The notes under the pieces: generated by a model
Database searches by the model: none
The model's input: the letters and a program-made list of their open reading frames with translations, nothing else
Told to the model about the DNA's origin: nothing
Made by a program: the position numbers and the translations under genes
Assembly (NCBI GenBank): GCA_035526505.1
Contig: DATLCF010000001.1
Location: 124,001-188,000, forward strand
Reading direction: 5' to 3'
DNA from: DATLCF01 sp035526505
GTDB lineage: Bacteria > Patescibacteriota > Saccharimonadia > Saccharimonadales > UBA4665
Length of the DNA stretch: 64,000 nt
In this document: one piece after another, positions 1-8,216 of the stretch
Numbering within the stretch: the first letter of the stretch is position 1
Layout of the letters: each line of letters starts with the position of its first letter

Positions 1-2309
1 CCCAGGTGGTATATGAAAAACAACTGGCCAAAGCAGGGAAGAGTCGTTTCGATTTTACGCGTGATGAACTGTACAAACACATCTGGGACTTCGTAGCCCA
101 AAACCGCAGCAATTTTGAACAGCAGTTCCGCCGCCTGGGAGCCAGCGTAGACTGGGACCATTACACCTTTACCCTGGACCAAAAAATCGTGACGCGCGCC
201 TACGCCACATTCAAAAAAATGTGGGACGAAGGGCTTATTTACCGCGGCGAGCGGTTAGTAAACTTTTGCACGTTCCATGGTACGGCATTTGCTGACATAG
301 AGGTGGCGTACAAAGAAACTAAGGGCAAGTTGTGGTACATCCGCTACCCCCTCACCGACGGTGGCGGGGAAATTATCGTAGCCACCACCCGGCCGGAGAC
401 CATGCTGGGCGATGCGGCCGTGGCCGTACACCCCGACGACGCCCGCTACCGCGTATTTATTGGCAAAACCGTTAAGCTACCCCTGACCACCCGCGAAATC
501 CCCATTATCGCCGATGATTTTGTCGACCAAGAATTTGGTACTGGTGCTGTAAAACTTACACCAGCCCACGACCCTAACGATTTTGATGCGGCCGAGCGCC
601 ACAGTCTGCCCAAAATAACGGTTATCGACCACGAAGGGAAGCTAACTGCCGAAGCGCCACAGGAATACCGCGGTCTGCCCGCCCTAGCGGCCCGCGAACA
701 AGTAGTAGCCGACCTGGAAAAACAAGGGCTGATTTTAAAAACCGAGGATATTACCCACAATGTAGGCCATTGCTACAAGTGCGGCACCACGCTGCAACCT
801 TTGCTGCGCGACCAGTGGTTTGTAGATATGCAGCCGCTCGCCAAGCAGGGAATTAAGGCGCTTAAAGCCAACGAAATTACCTTTTACCCCGAGAGTAAAA
901 AAGATCAGCTTATCACCTACCTGGACCACTTGCGCGACTGGAACATCAGCCGTCAGATTGCCTGGGGTATCCCTATTCCAGCCTTCCAAAACGTGGATAA
1001 CCCCGACGACTGGATCTACGACGAGCGCGTTGACCAAGAGATTATAGAGGTCGATGGCAAGACCTATCGCCGCGATCCGGATGTATTTGACACCTGGTTT
1101 AGCAGCAGCAGTTGGCCCTATGCCACGTTGGATTACCCCGACAGCGACGATTTTAAACATTTTTACCCCTTAAGCCTGATGGACACGGGCGGTGAAATTT
1201 TGTACCCCTGGGTCAGCCGTATGCTTATGCTGGGCTTGTACGTAACAGGGGAGATCCCATTCAAATCGGTGTATATCCACGGCTATGTGATGGCCGAAGA
1301 CGGTGCCAAGATGAGCAAAAGCCTGGGGAACGTTATCGACCCCATGGGGGTTATCGACCAATACGGCTCAGACGCCCTGCGCATGGGCATTGTGGCCAGC
1401 CGCGCCCCGGGCATTAATCGTGGCTACGACCACCGCAAGGTAGAAGACGCCCGTAACTTTGCCAACAAGCTGTGGAACATTGCCCGTTACATTGAAGGTA
1501 GGGTAGGCGACACGCCCAAGCACAAAGCCAATGCAACGGCCGAAACCGATGTCGACCACTGGATCCTATCCAAACTAGGGCAGACAACCAAGGCTATGGC
1601 TAACGACCTGGACAATTACCGCTTTGCTGAAAGCTTCGAACGCTTGTACCACTTTGTGTGGGACGATGTGGCCGACTGGTATATCGAGGGCAGCAAGGCT
1701 GCCGAAAATCTGCCCTTGCTAGCATTTGTGCTGGAAAGCATCCTTAAACTGGCGCATCCGTTTGCGCCCTTTGTTACCGAAACCATTTGGCAGACCCTTA
1801 AGTGGGAGCCCGGACTGCTTATTACCAGCGACTGGCCCGAAATCCCCACCGCTACCGCTAATCGGGCGCAGGCATTCGAAGAGGTGCAAGCCATTATTGT
1901 CGAAACCCGCGCCATACTCAAAAATCTCGACCTTAAAGAGGTGGACATATTCTGCATCGGCGTTCCGGTACTGCAGGCAAATGCGCCGCTTATTAAACGC
2001 CTGGCGCATATAGGGCAGATTCATCTCAAAACACCCGGTGTTCCCAGCGGCCTTAAACTTACCAAGACCAGCTACAACATTTGGCTGGATATATCCCCGG
2101 ACGTAGCCCGGCGCTATGCCAAGAAACTCGACCAACAGCAACTTGCCGAACGCATTACTGTTGAGCGGCTTGAAAAACGACTGGCCAACAAGCACTACAC
2201 TCACCAGGCGCCCGAACATGTGGTAGCTCAGACTCGCCAGCAGCTCGATGACGCCAAGCTCCGCTTGCAAGCCTTTGAAGCCGAAGCAGCCCGCTTCAAA
2301 GCAGACTAG
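1..2309 (+). CDS. valS: Valine--tRNA ligase, 5'-truncated by the window edge
   Basis: Class I aminoacyl-tRNA synthetase that charges tRNA-Val in the cytoplasm and edits mis-charged threonine. The reading frame is already open at base 3. The first visible residues correspond to the region just after the catalytic HIGH motif, so roughly the first 70-100 residues, including HIGH, lie outside the window and the GTG at base 6 is not the real start. The editing (CP1) domain follows, with a threonine-rich ATTRPET motif near residue 123 of the visible part. The KMSKS motif of the active site (DGAKMSKSLGN) lies near residue 435. Next come the anticodon-binding helical domain and a charged C-terminal coiled coil (about residues 690-767) typical of ValRS. 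It converges on the HTH-HAD gene, with 47 bp between their ends. Confident family assignment. Confidence 0.97.
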   Translation, partial: QVVYEKQLAKAGKSRFDFTRDELYKHIWDFVAQNRSNFEQQFRRLGASVDWDHYTFTLDQKIVTRAYATFKKMWDEGLIYRGERLVNFCTFHGTAFADIEVAYKETKGKLWYIRYPLTDGGGEIIVATTRPETMLGDAAVAVHPDDARYRVFIGKTVKLPLTTREIPIIADDFVDQEFGTGAVKLTPAHDPNDFDAAERHSLPKITVIDHEGKLTAEAPQEYRGLPALAAREQVVADLEKQGLILKTEDITHNVGHCYKCGTTLQPLLRDQWFVDMQPLAKQGIKALKANEITFYPESKKDQLITYLDHLRDWNISRQIAWGIPIPAFQNVDNPDDWIYDERVDQEIIEVDGKTYRRDPDVFDTWFSSSSWPYATLDYPDSDDFKHFYPLSLMDTGGEILYPWVSRMLMLGLYVTGEIPFKSVYIHGYVMAEDGAKMSKSLGNVIDPMGVIDQYGSDALRMGIVASRAPGINRGYDHRKVEDARNFANKLWNIARYIEGRVGDTPKHKANATAETDVDHWILSKLGQTTKAMANDLDNYRFAESFERLYHFVWDDVADWYIEGSKAAENLPLLAFVLESILKLAHPFAPFVTETIWQTLKWEPGLLITSDWPEIPTATANRAQAFEEVQAIIVETRAILKNLDLKEVDIFCIGVPVLQANAPLIKRLAHIGQIHLKTPGVPSGLKLTKTSYNIWLDISPDVARRYAKKLDQQQLAERITVERLEKRLANKHYTHQAPEHVVAQTRQQLDDAKLRLQAFEAEAARFKAD

Positions 2310-2356
2310 ACAGCAATACCGAAACAGATTCGGCATGTCAGGGCAGTTAGGCCTTA

Positions 2357-3208
2357 CTAATTGGCCGGTTCAAGTGCTTCGCGGATACGTTTAGCAGATT
2401 CTTCGGGGCGGTAATCGTCGAACCACATGACGTGCCAGCCCAATTTTTCGGCTGGCATAAGATTGCTGGGTGTGTCGTCTACCAGCAAGATCTCGGACGG
2501 CTGGTGGCGGGAACGTTCGGTTGCTAATTCGTATATGGCCGCTTCCGGTTTGACCAGTTTAACTACCGATGAATCAATTATGGCGTCGTAGTGGACATCT
2601 GGTAGCATTTTTTTATCGCGTAAAGCGTCTATAAAGCCAGGCATGATATTGCTGAGCAATCCCACGTGGTAATTATCGGCAGCCCACTGTACCAGCTGGT
2701 GCATACCAGTAATGGGTTCTACGGCACTGAGGTAATAATCTAGCCAGTTGATAGGCGGGAGTTTCACATACTCGGCAAAGGCCTGGTTTAGTTCGTGCAG
2801 GGTCAGCTCGCCCCGGCAAGCTTGGTCGTTATAGTGCCAAAAGGCTGTTTCGATAGCGCCCTCGGACACGCCCGTATCGGCAGCCATAAGGGTAAATGCT
2901 CGCTGAAAAAAGTGCACTAAGCAACCATTAATATCAAAATACACAAACGCTACACCGCTTTGGGAGTGCTTTTTTTTGCTGGCGCGGCCGGGCGCGGGTA
3001 CACCCAGCAGCTCATCCAGCCCCACATTAAGCGCAGCGGCGATGTTTTGAATCGTAAAGATAGAGGGCGATTTAATAGCGCCACGCTCAATCTTGGTAAG
3101 CGTAGAGTAACTTAAGTCGGCTTGCTGACACAATGCTTGTTGCGTCAGTCCAGCATGCATACGCGCAGCCTGCAGGCGTTTGCCCAACCCTATCTCATCC
3201 ATGGCCAT
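2357..3208 (-). CDS. XRE-type HTH fused to a HAD-like hydrolase
   Basis: A 283-residue two-domain protein. Residues about 5-70 form an XRE/Cro-like helix-turn-helix (LGKRLQAARMHAGLTQQAL followed by LTKIERGAIKSPS). Residues about 85-280 form a HAD-superfamily fold. The HAD motifs are motif I FDINGCLV, motif II LLSNIM, motif III lysine in VKLVKPEA and motif IV LLVDDTPSN. In motif I the usual second aspartate (DxD) is asparagine, as in some YihX-like and other divergent HADs, so ordinary phosphatase chemistry may be altered. The HTH suggests DNA binding, possibly a regulator that senses a phosphorylated metabolite through the HAD domain; this is inference. The ATG at 3208 is chosen; a second ATG two codons later is equally possible. 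It is divergent from the membrane protein gene at 3312. Confidence 0.85.
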   Translation of the reverse strand: MAMDEIGLGKRLQAARMHAGLTQQALCQQADLSYSTLTKIERGAIKSPSIFTIQNIAAALNVGLDELLGVPAPGRASKKKHSQSGVAFVYFDINGCLVHFFQRAFTLMAADTGVSEGAIETAFWHYNDQACRGELTLHELNQAFAEYVKLPPINWLDYYLSAVEPITGMHQLVQWAADNYHVGLLSNIMPGFIDALRDKKMLPDVHYDAIIDSSVVKLVKPEAAIYELATERSRHQPSEILLVDDTPSNLMPAEKLGWHVMWFDDYRPEESAKRIREALEPAN

Positions 3209-3299
3209 ATCATACCAGCTCGCCGTCGTATCGCCAAACTAACTAGCACCAAACGGCCAGTGGGATACCAAAGGGAATAGAACAATGTAGATGGCAGTG

Positions 3300-3305
3300 T
3301 ATACT
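3300..3305 (+). promoter_or_regulatory. -10 box placing the downstream start at 3312
   Basis: TATACT lies 6 nt before the ATG at 3312. No clear -35 is seen. The position matches other short-leader or leaderless genes in the window and argues against the in-frame ATG at 3291, which would lie upstream of this -10. Confidence 0.45.
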
Positions 3306-3311
3306 AAGCAT

Positions 3312-4394
3312 ATGCACTTTGCGCGTAAAGCGGCGCTGTTGTTTGTAACCGGTCTGCTGCCACTGACACTTTTTAGTTTTGGGCTGTTTTTGAGCCTCAG
3401 AATGGTATTTGGCACACCCCACCCCATCGAAAGTGCATTGGAGCGCAGCGATATTTACAGCGTTGCAGTGCAGGACGCCCTTAAGCAGGCCCAACAAAAA
3501 GAGCCTGCCAGCAGCGATGTGCCGCTGACCCGGCCGGAAATACAGGCTGCTATCCAAAAAGCTTTTCCGCCCCAATTGTTGCAGCAAAACACCACGCACT
3601 TTCTGGACAGTACCTATGCCTGGCTGCAGGGTAAGGATAAAAATCTAAGCTTTACCATCGATCTTACCCAGGCCAAAGTTAACCTTGCCAATTACATGGG
3701 CGATTATGTGGCCCAACGCGTAACCCAGCTGCCGCAATGCACCTCGGTGGCCCAGCTAAGCGGTACGGTCGACCCATATAACGCGACTTGCGTGCCCAAA
3801 GGCTTCGACACCAACATCGCGGTCCTGCAGGCCAAGCAGGACATTTTAAGTAACAAGGGCTTTTTAGAAAACCCAGTACTTACCGCCAGTACCATCAAAA
3901 ACGACCAGGGTGAAACCTTGCAACAACAGCTAGAGGCCGGGCCGCGGGCATACAAGCGCGTCATGACCGGCATCGTCAGCCTGGGTATATTAGCCGCAGC
4001 ATTGGGTGTGGCAGCAGTATTCTTGCACGACAGCCGCAGGGCAGGACTCAAGCGAGTTAGCATCATCGCAATCGTTGTTGGGCTAAGCAGTGCCCTCGTA
4101 GCATTTGCCGCTAGCTTGGCTGCGCAGCGCATCAGTGACAAAGTGGCAGCATCGTATAGTAATAACGGCCTGCAATCAAAAATGGCAGATATTGTACAGC
4201 TGCTGGTTAACGATGTACGTGCGTGGTGGTTGGGATTTGGCATAACACTGGCCCTGCTGGGTGTCGGCATATTGGTTGCACTGACATTGACCAGAAATAA
4301 CGCACAGGTGCACGCAAAAAGCCCGGAACCGTCAAACGCTAAGCCGTCGGCTGAAGCAGGGGATCATCCCGAACAACCTGCGAAAAGCTCGTAA
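3312..4394 (+). CDS. Hypothetical three-TM membrane protein
   Basis: About 360 residues, not recognised. A basic N-terminus (MHFARK) precedes a hydrophobic segment at residues about 7-28, followed by an extracytoplasmic domain of about 190 residues. Two or three further hydrophobic segments lie near residues 215-245, 250-275 and 305-330. The C-terminal tail is polar, rich in Pro, Ser, Ala and Glu. The start is uncertain: ATG 3312 fits the -10 box just upstream, while ATG 3291 would add seven residues and has an AAAGGGA-like sequence about 13 nt before it. The 3' end overlaps the convergent phosphatase gene by 56 bp. No catalytic motif was seen, and no function is assigned. Confidence 0.7.
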   Translation: MHFARKAALLFVTGLLPLTLFSFGLFLSLRMVFGTPHPIESALERSDIYSVAVQDALKQAQQKEPASSDVPLTRPEIQAAIQKAFPPQLLQQNTTHFLDSTYAWLQGKDKNLSFTIDLTQAKVNLANYMGDYVAQRVTQLPQCTSVAQLSGTVDPYNATCVPKGFDTNIAVLQAKQDILSNKGFLENPVLTASTIKNDQGETLQQQLEAGPRAYKRVMTGIVSLGILAAALGVAAVFLHDSRRAGLKRVSIIAIVVGLSSALVAFAASLAAQRISDKVAASYSNNGLQSKMADIVQLLVNDVRAWWLGFGITLALLGVGILVALTLTRNNAQVHAKSPEPSNAKPSAEAGDHPEQPAKSS

Positions 4395-5019
4395 GTACGC
4401 GATCCGCCCGTGCCGCCACATTGGGCCGGTTAACGTTTTCGCAAAAGGCCCAAAATTCGTCAGCCTGGCCGCGGGCTTTGATTTCGTAGTCCGTATAGCC
4501 GTCGCCAATCACAATCACCGGACGGGGCAGTTGCAAATCGGCAACCTGCAGAACCTTGCCACCTGCACGGCTGGTATGGCGGCTTGTATCGTGGCCTACA
4601 ATGTCTCCATCGGCGTTTAGCTCAAAAGCATTGGCTAGTACATGGTCGGCCGGCAAACCCAAGCGAGCCACTACTGGCACAATAAACTCTTCGAACCCGC
4701 CCGAAAGCACATAGATGCGGCTGGCATTATATGTTAACCACGCACGATGTTCCCATACCGACGGTGTTATTTGGTGCAATAAGTGATCTTTCAATTCTGC
4801 CAGATGATACTTGTTGGGCTTGAACAGTTCCAGCCGCTGCCGTAAGGCCTGATCGACAGGTATGTGGCCGGCCATGGCATGGTCAGTTAATGCTTGCAAA
4901 CGGTCCATAACCGCCGCACGGTCCGGCTGGCCGCGCAAAGCAATTCGCGCCAGCTCCTCCAGCCCCTCAACGCGAACGATGGTACTGTCAAAATCAATAA
5001 TATATGTTGGCTGCTGCAT
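4339..5019 (-). CDS. SerB-like HAD phosphatase
   Basis: A 226-residue HAD-superfamily phosphatase. Motif I is DFDST (residues 9-13), the form typical of phosphoserine phosphatase-like enzymes. Motif II is the serine in YVLSGGFEE, a lysine follows in SRAGGKVLQV, and motif III is VIGDGYTDYE. The cap region between motifs I and II is helical and of ordinary size. The likely reaction is hydrolysis of a small phosphomonoester in the cytoplasm. Phosphoserine is possible, but the family is promiscuous and no serA/serC neighbour is present. It overlaps the end of the convergent membrane-protein gene. The ATG start at 5019 follows the motif I spacing usual for the family. Confidence 0.85.
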   Translation of the reverse strand: MQQPTYIIDFDSTIVRVEGLEELARIALRGQPDRAAVMDRLQALTDHAMAGHIPVDQALRQRLELFKPNKYHLAELKDHLLHQITPSVWEHRAWLTYNASRIYVLSGGFEEFIVPVVARLGLPADHVLANAFELNADGDIVGHDTSRHTSRAGGKVLQVADLQLPRPVIVIGDGYTDYEIKARGQADEFWAFCENVNRPNVAARADRVLTSFSQVVRDDPLLQPTA

Positions 5020-5105
5020 AAAAAATGAGACGCACGGTTGTGCGCTGGTTTACGTAGTAAAGTGTAACCGCTTTAGGTGCGTGGGGCAACCCTGGTAATA
5101 CCAGC

Positions 5106-5684
5106 TTAGGAGAATATTAGTTTCAGGGCTTCGTAACGAGGCAAGACTTGCTGTTTTACATCATTAAAAAACAGCTTCTTTGTAAAGTCTTTTTCCATTT
5201 TTCCCAGCATCCAATGCTTGAACACTTCGTAATCATCCTGCGGGCCGTAGTGCCGCCAACAAAATAACGGATAGAAGTCGGTCAGAAAGTGGGCAGCACC
5301 ATCTGCGGTGGCCATTACTTTGCCTTCAAGGGCTGTAGGTATGAGCTGCTTGCAGCTATGCGGTTTTATAACTTCATTAACCACAAACGTGGTTTCGTCT
5401 TCATTAAAGCCACTTTTCCGTAGTAGCCCATCGGCCAAAGCAAGGCTTTTCGCTTCGTGCTCGGGATTTCGTCGTGCCATTACCGCATCGGCAATATCGT
5501 GCAGTAACGCGCCGGCGACCGCAAGTTCAATATTGGCATGGTGTGTTGCGGCTATTTTTTCAGTATGTTCAGCAACAAAAAGCACGTGGTTGGGATAGCT
5601 CCAGTCAATCCATACATCGGCTTCAGGATGGCCAGCGGTATAAAGTGTTTCGACATTCTGTCGTAGGGTATCTAATTTCTGCAT
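5106..5684 (-). CDS. HD-domain phosphohydrolase
   Basis: A 192-residue protein with an HD metal-dependent phosphohydrolase signature: a histidine in FVAEHTEKIA, then ALLHDIADAV (the HD pair, residues about 62-63), then a conserved lysine/histidine segment VIKPHSCKQL. Proteins of this type hydrolyse nucleotides or other phosphomonoesters with divalent metals. The substrate cannot be read from the sequence. It lies just upstream of the tRNA-Arg gene on the same strand. The ATG at 5684 is the only sensible start. Confidence 0.8.
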   Translation of the reverse strand: MQKLDTLRQNVETLYTAGHPEADVWIDWSYPNHVLFVAEHTEKIAATHHANIELAVAGALLHDIADAVMARRNPEHEAKSLALADGLLRKSGFNEDETTFVVNEVIKPHSCKQLIPTALEGKVMATADGAAHFLTDFYPLFCWRHYGPQDDYEVFKHWMLGKMEKDFTKKLFFNDVKQQVLPRYEALKLIFS

Positions 5685-5750
5685 GATTTAACCATATCAT
5701 CTCAAGATAAAAATCTCTAAAGAGGCTGTTTAAACCATAGTACGGCGTTT

Positions 5751-5827
5751 TGGTACACCCGGCAGGATTTGAACCTACGACCTTTGGCTCCGCAAGCCAA
5801 CGCTCTATCCAGCTGAGCTACGGGTGC
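5751..5827 (-). tRNA. tRNA-Arg(GCG)
   Basis: A complete cloverleaf can be drawn: acceptor GCACCCG with CGGGTGT, D arm GCTC/GAGC, anticodon stem TTGGC/GCCAA with loop TTGCGGA (anticodon GCG, reading CGC/CGU), T arm GTAGG-TTCAAAT-CCTGC, discriminator A and an encoded CCA. A20 in the D loop is an arginine identity element. A GCG anticodon is unusual for bacteria, which normally use ACG modified to ICG. Confidence 0.93.
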
Positions 5828-5986
5828 ATATAGTTTGCGCAAAAAACGCATGATGAGCTTATGAATGCACTACAGGGTGCACACCTGTTGTCCGGGTGCT
5901 CACCAACCGCTCGAACAACAGGGGTAATTTTAGCACGTCCGAAGGGTTTTGGCTAGGGGTAGAGAACTGATACAATAATTGCGTCT

Positions 5987-6076
5987 GGAGAGGTGCAAGA
6001 GTGGTTGAATTGGACGGTCTCGAAAACCGTTGTGCGGGCAACCGCACCGAGGGTTCGAATCCCTCTCTCTCCGCCA
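5987..6076 (+). tRNA. tRNA-Ser(CGA)
   Basis: Class II tRNA with a long variable arm. Acceptor GGAGAGG pairs with TCTCTCC, the anticodon stem is ACGGT/ACCGT with loop CTCGAAA (anticodon CGA, codon UCG), the T arm is GAGGG-TTCGAAT-CCCTC, the discriminator is G and CCA is encoded. A candidate -10 (TACAAT) lies at 5970-5975. Confidence 0.95.
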
Positions 6077-6117
6077 AACTGAAAAGCCGGTGAAAAGCCG
6101 GCTCTTTAGTTTGGCGG
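6071..6117 (+). terminator. Long hairpin sharing the tRNA-Ser(CGA) 3' end
   Basis: Inverted repeat with 20-nt arms (6071-6090 and 6098-6117, 18 of 20 pairing) and a 7-nt loop. The left arm starts inside the tRNA acceptor end and contains the encoded CCA. There is no clear U-tract after it. It may act as a terminator or processing hairpin. Confidence 0.5.
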
Positions 6118-6190
6118 AGAATAAGGACTTCCTCTGAGGAATGATCGTGAATCATGAAACTCTCCACCGACTATATAGAGTAGCCCCAAA

Positions 6191-6742
6191 CTAAAACCGA
6201 ATACGATGCATAAAACGCTCTAAAGCGTCGGGTTGGCGGTGGTCTATGGGTAACCGCAGCGACAGGGCCTGCAAAACTTTTTCTTCGTCTTCGGGGGCAA
6301 AATAAATATTCAGGGAGAGGGCAAAACGCCGCAGTGGCAGCAGCATGACGCTAGAAAACGGTCCTTCGTCTATCACTACAAAAGCCCTAAAATTACTATA
6401 GGGATAGGCCTTGGTACCCACATACAATCCCTGGTCGTCCAGATGATACTGCAGTACCCGGGGCTTACGGGCGGCAACCACCCCAAACAAAAAACCGACA
6501 AAAATTACAATGGCGGCCGAAATTTCGTCACGCGTAAGAAGGTACACTATGCCGGCAAGAGCCAGAGCTACCAGGGCCAGGGCCCCGTACCAGCCAGCGC
6601 CCTTTTCGTGAGCGATAAATTCAGATGCCGTCCAGCTTGCTTCAGGGGTATCAAATTGTGGTGCGGCTTGCGCCACCGGTGCCTGTTCGTCATTCGGTGC
6701 AAATTCCCTTTGGCCAGCGGGTTGTTGATTGTCCCCATTCAT
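6191..6742 (-). CDS. Hypothetical two-TM membrane protein
   Basis: 183 residues, not recognised. The first 45 residues are polar and rich in Gln, Ala and Pro (probably disordered). Two adjacent hydrophobic segments follow (about residues 50-67, GALALVALALAGIVYLLT, and 73-90), then a soluble C-terminal domain of about 90 residues with alternating hydrophobic residues that resembles a PH-like or small beta domain. The ATG at 6742 is the natural start. No catalytic residues were seen. Confidence 0.7.
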   Translation of the reverse strand: MNGDNQQPAGQREFAPNDEQAPVAQAAPQFDTPEASWTASEFIAHEKGAGWYGALALVALALAGIVYLLTRDEISAAIVIFVGFLFGVVAARKPRVLQYHLDDQGLYVGTKAYPYSNFRAFVVIDEGPFSSVMLLPLRRFALSLNIYFAPEDEEKVLQALSLRLPIDHRQPDALERFMHRIRF

Positions 6743-6834
6743 ACTATGGGCTATTGTACACTGGAATTTATAATTAGGGGAAGGGGATTTAGACCAACAT
6801 TACTGGGACAGTCAACAGTCATATCGCGTATACA

Positions 6835-6862
6835 TTGACAAATAACAAAAACAGTGTATAAA
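6835..6862 (+). promoter_or_regulatory. Sigma-70-type promoter of the HExxH gene
   Basis: TTGACA (6835-6840), a 16-bp spacer, and TATAAA (6857-6862). The ATG at 6871 is only 8 nt past the -10, so the transcript probably begins at or next to the start codon. Confidence 0.7.
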
Positions 6863-6870
6863 CATTAATT

Positions 6871-7764
6871 ATGTCAACTTCGGCTGATTGGCGCGAACGG
6901 GTACATTTTTTTGATCAGACTATTGATGAGCTACGAACGAACCTTGTCCATCATCCGTTGTTACTCCGTACCCTTAGCCACCTTGCTATACTAGATCGCT
7001 TGGATTCGATCTATTTAGCTAATACCTTGAATGGCCGCATTGTTATACCCGGAAAATACCGCGACACCGAAAGCCTGCCTGTTGCCATTATCCGGCCGGG
7101 CGAAAACGCCCAAGCAACCGGAGACTTCGCCAGCCAAACACCTAAACAGCGTGAAAATAGCGGTAAATGGCTAAGCCTAATTTATAAAGTTCAGGATCCA
7201 CCTGTTCACGAAATGATGGCCGATGTTCCTTGCTCCTTTCAGGGGGCAACCGATGCTGCGGTTAAGGCTTCGCCTCGTCCAGGTCTTAACTTAAGCATGG
7301 AGCCCACCATGGGCGGCTCAATGAACCATACGGTTACTACTTGTACTCTTAATCCCGACTTTTTCGCCCCAGTAGAGCAGACTCACACTATAAAAGTAGC
7401 ACAGAGACCCATTGTAGCCCTTTTGATGGATCCGGATAATCCCCACAATTTGGCCAAAGCACCGGCCACACTGCTTCACGAGGTGGTACATGTTAAAAAT
7501 GCAGAGACATATCCGCTACAACCAGCGAATCCCACGACAATGCAGCAAAACAATGCACTTAATGAATATGAAGCCCGCACAACCGCTGGATTATATGAGA
7601 TAGATTTACATAGCGCAGGCCATCCAACATATGCCGACCCCAACGTTGGACGAATGGAAAACTGGGCTGTTGCCTATCACACGAGGCAAGCTCTGGATAG
7701 GCTGCCGCCCGAAGAGCATGCCGACGCCCTAATTGGCCTCCTTAATACAATCCAAAATCAGTAG
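6871..7764 (+). CDS. Putative HExxH metallopeptidase-like protein
   Basis: 297 residues with no signal peptide or membrane segment. The sequence LLHEVVHVKNAE at residues about 201-212 is an HExxH zinc-binding motif (His203, Glu204, His207). A downstream acidic segment (ALNEYEARTTAGLYEIDLH) could give the third ligand, as in gluzincin or IrrE-like peptidases. The rest is not recognised. A strong promoter lies immediately upstream and no Shine-Dalgarno sequence is present, consistent with a leaderless mRNA. It is flanked by a hypothetical membrane gene and tRNA-Ser(GCT) and appears monocistronic. Peptidase activity is inferred from the motif alone. Confidence 0.7.
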   Translation: MSTSADWRERVHFFDQTIDELRTNLVHHPLLLRTLSHLAILDRLDSIYLANTLNGRIVIPGKYRDTESLPVAIIRPGENAQATGDFASQTPKQRENSGKWLSLIYKVQDPPVHEMMADVPCSFQGATDAAVKASPRPGLNLSMEPTMGGSMNHTVTTCTLNPDFFAPVEQTHTIKVAQRPIVALLMDPDNPHNLAKAPATLLHEVVHVKNAETYPLQPANPTTMQQNNALNEYEARTTAGLYEIDLHSAGHPTYADPNVGRMENWAVAYHTRQALDRLPPEEHADALIGLLNTIQNQ

Positions 7765-7779
7765 AGTATTGGACAAATA

Positions 7780-7797
7780 CCTAGTGCATGCACTAGG
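7780..7797. repeat. 18-bp perfect palindrome
   Basis: CCTAGTGCATGCACTAGG is a perfect palindrome 15 bp after the HExxH gene stop codon and about 100 bp before tRNA-Ser(GCT). No T-run follows, so it may be an operator or a rho-independent-like hairpin without a tail. Confidence 0.5.
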
Positions 7798-7898
7798 CTA
7801 GTTATCAATATCGTCTCACTCGTACCGGCATGTGGCGTCAGGATAATAACCGTGTCTTTCCTTAGCGGCGTAAAAGAGGTAAAATAGAACATCAGTAC

Positions 7899-7991
7899 GG
7901 AGAGGTACCCAAGTGGCTGAAGGGGACGGTTTGCTAAATCGTTAGGGGGGAGCAATCTCCCGCGAGGGTTCGAATCCCTCTCTCTCCGCCA
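7899..7991 (+). tRNA. tRNA-Ser(GCT)
   Basis: Class II tRNA. Acceptor GGAGAGG/TCTCTCC, anticodon stem ACGGT/ATCGT with loop TTGCTAA (anticodon GCT, codons AGC/AGU), long variable arm, T arm GAGGG-TTCGAAT-CCCTC, G discriminator and encoded CCA. A candidate -10 (TAAAAT) lies about 15 nt upstream. Confidence 0.95.
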
Positions 7992-8033
7992 AAGTAAAAA
8001 CCATCTGCCGAAGGTAGGTGGTTTTTACTTTGG
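7989..8033 (+). terminator. Hairpin terminator starting at the CCA of tRNA-Ser(GCT)
   Basis: 21-nt arms (7989-8009 and 8013-8033) pair along their whole length with two G-U wobbles and a 3-nt loop. The 5' arm begins at the first C of the encoded CCA. The arm contains A5/T5 runs, giving a symmetric, possibly bidirectional terminator. The bases between here and 8185 hold nothing I recognise. Confidence 0.6.
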
Positions 8034-8185
8034 CTACAATGACAGTGCATTCGAACCCAGAAAACCACAGTTTTGGCTTTTCTGTAGCTTTAGGATGTAT
8101 TGCTAAGTTGAAGAGTGATGTGCGCTCCACCGAACCCCGTGGGTCACATCCGCTTCGCGTCTGCCCGTGAGTTCCCTCCGTCCAT

Positions 8186-8216
8186 AAAAAATAGCGACCA
8201 GCGGTCGCTATTTTTT
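8186..8216 (-). terminator. Rho-independent terminator of tRNA-Ser(TGA)
   Basis: Perfect 14-bp stem (8186-8199 with 8203-8216), 3-nt loop and flanking A6/T6 tracts. Read on the minus strand it starts at the last A of the tRNA's CCA and ends in a T-run. Confidence 0.8.

Noticed and set aside
1719..2336. 205-codon minus-strand frame
   Set aside because: Lies wholly opposite valS, with no family features and no promoter.
2310..2356. Weak hairpin (CCGAA/TTCGG) between valS and the convergent HTH-HAD gene
   Set aside because: The 5-bp stem has no T-run; too weak to call a terminator.
5859..6167. 102-codon open frame on the minus strand with an EREGFEPS-type sequence
   Set aside because: It is the antisense of tRNA-Ser(CGA); such translations are classic spurious proteins.
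7942..8130. 62-codon minus-strand frame ending EREGFEPSREIAPP
   Set aside because: Antisense of tRNA-Ser(GCT).
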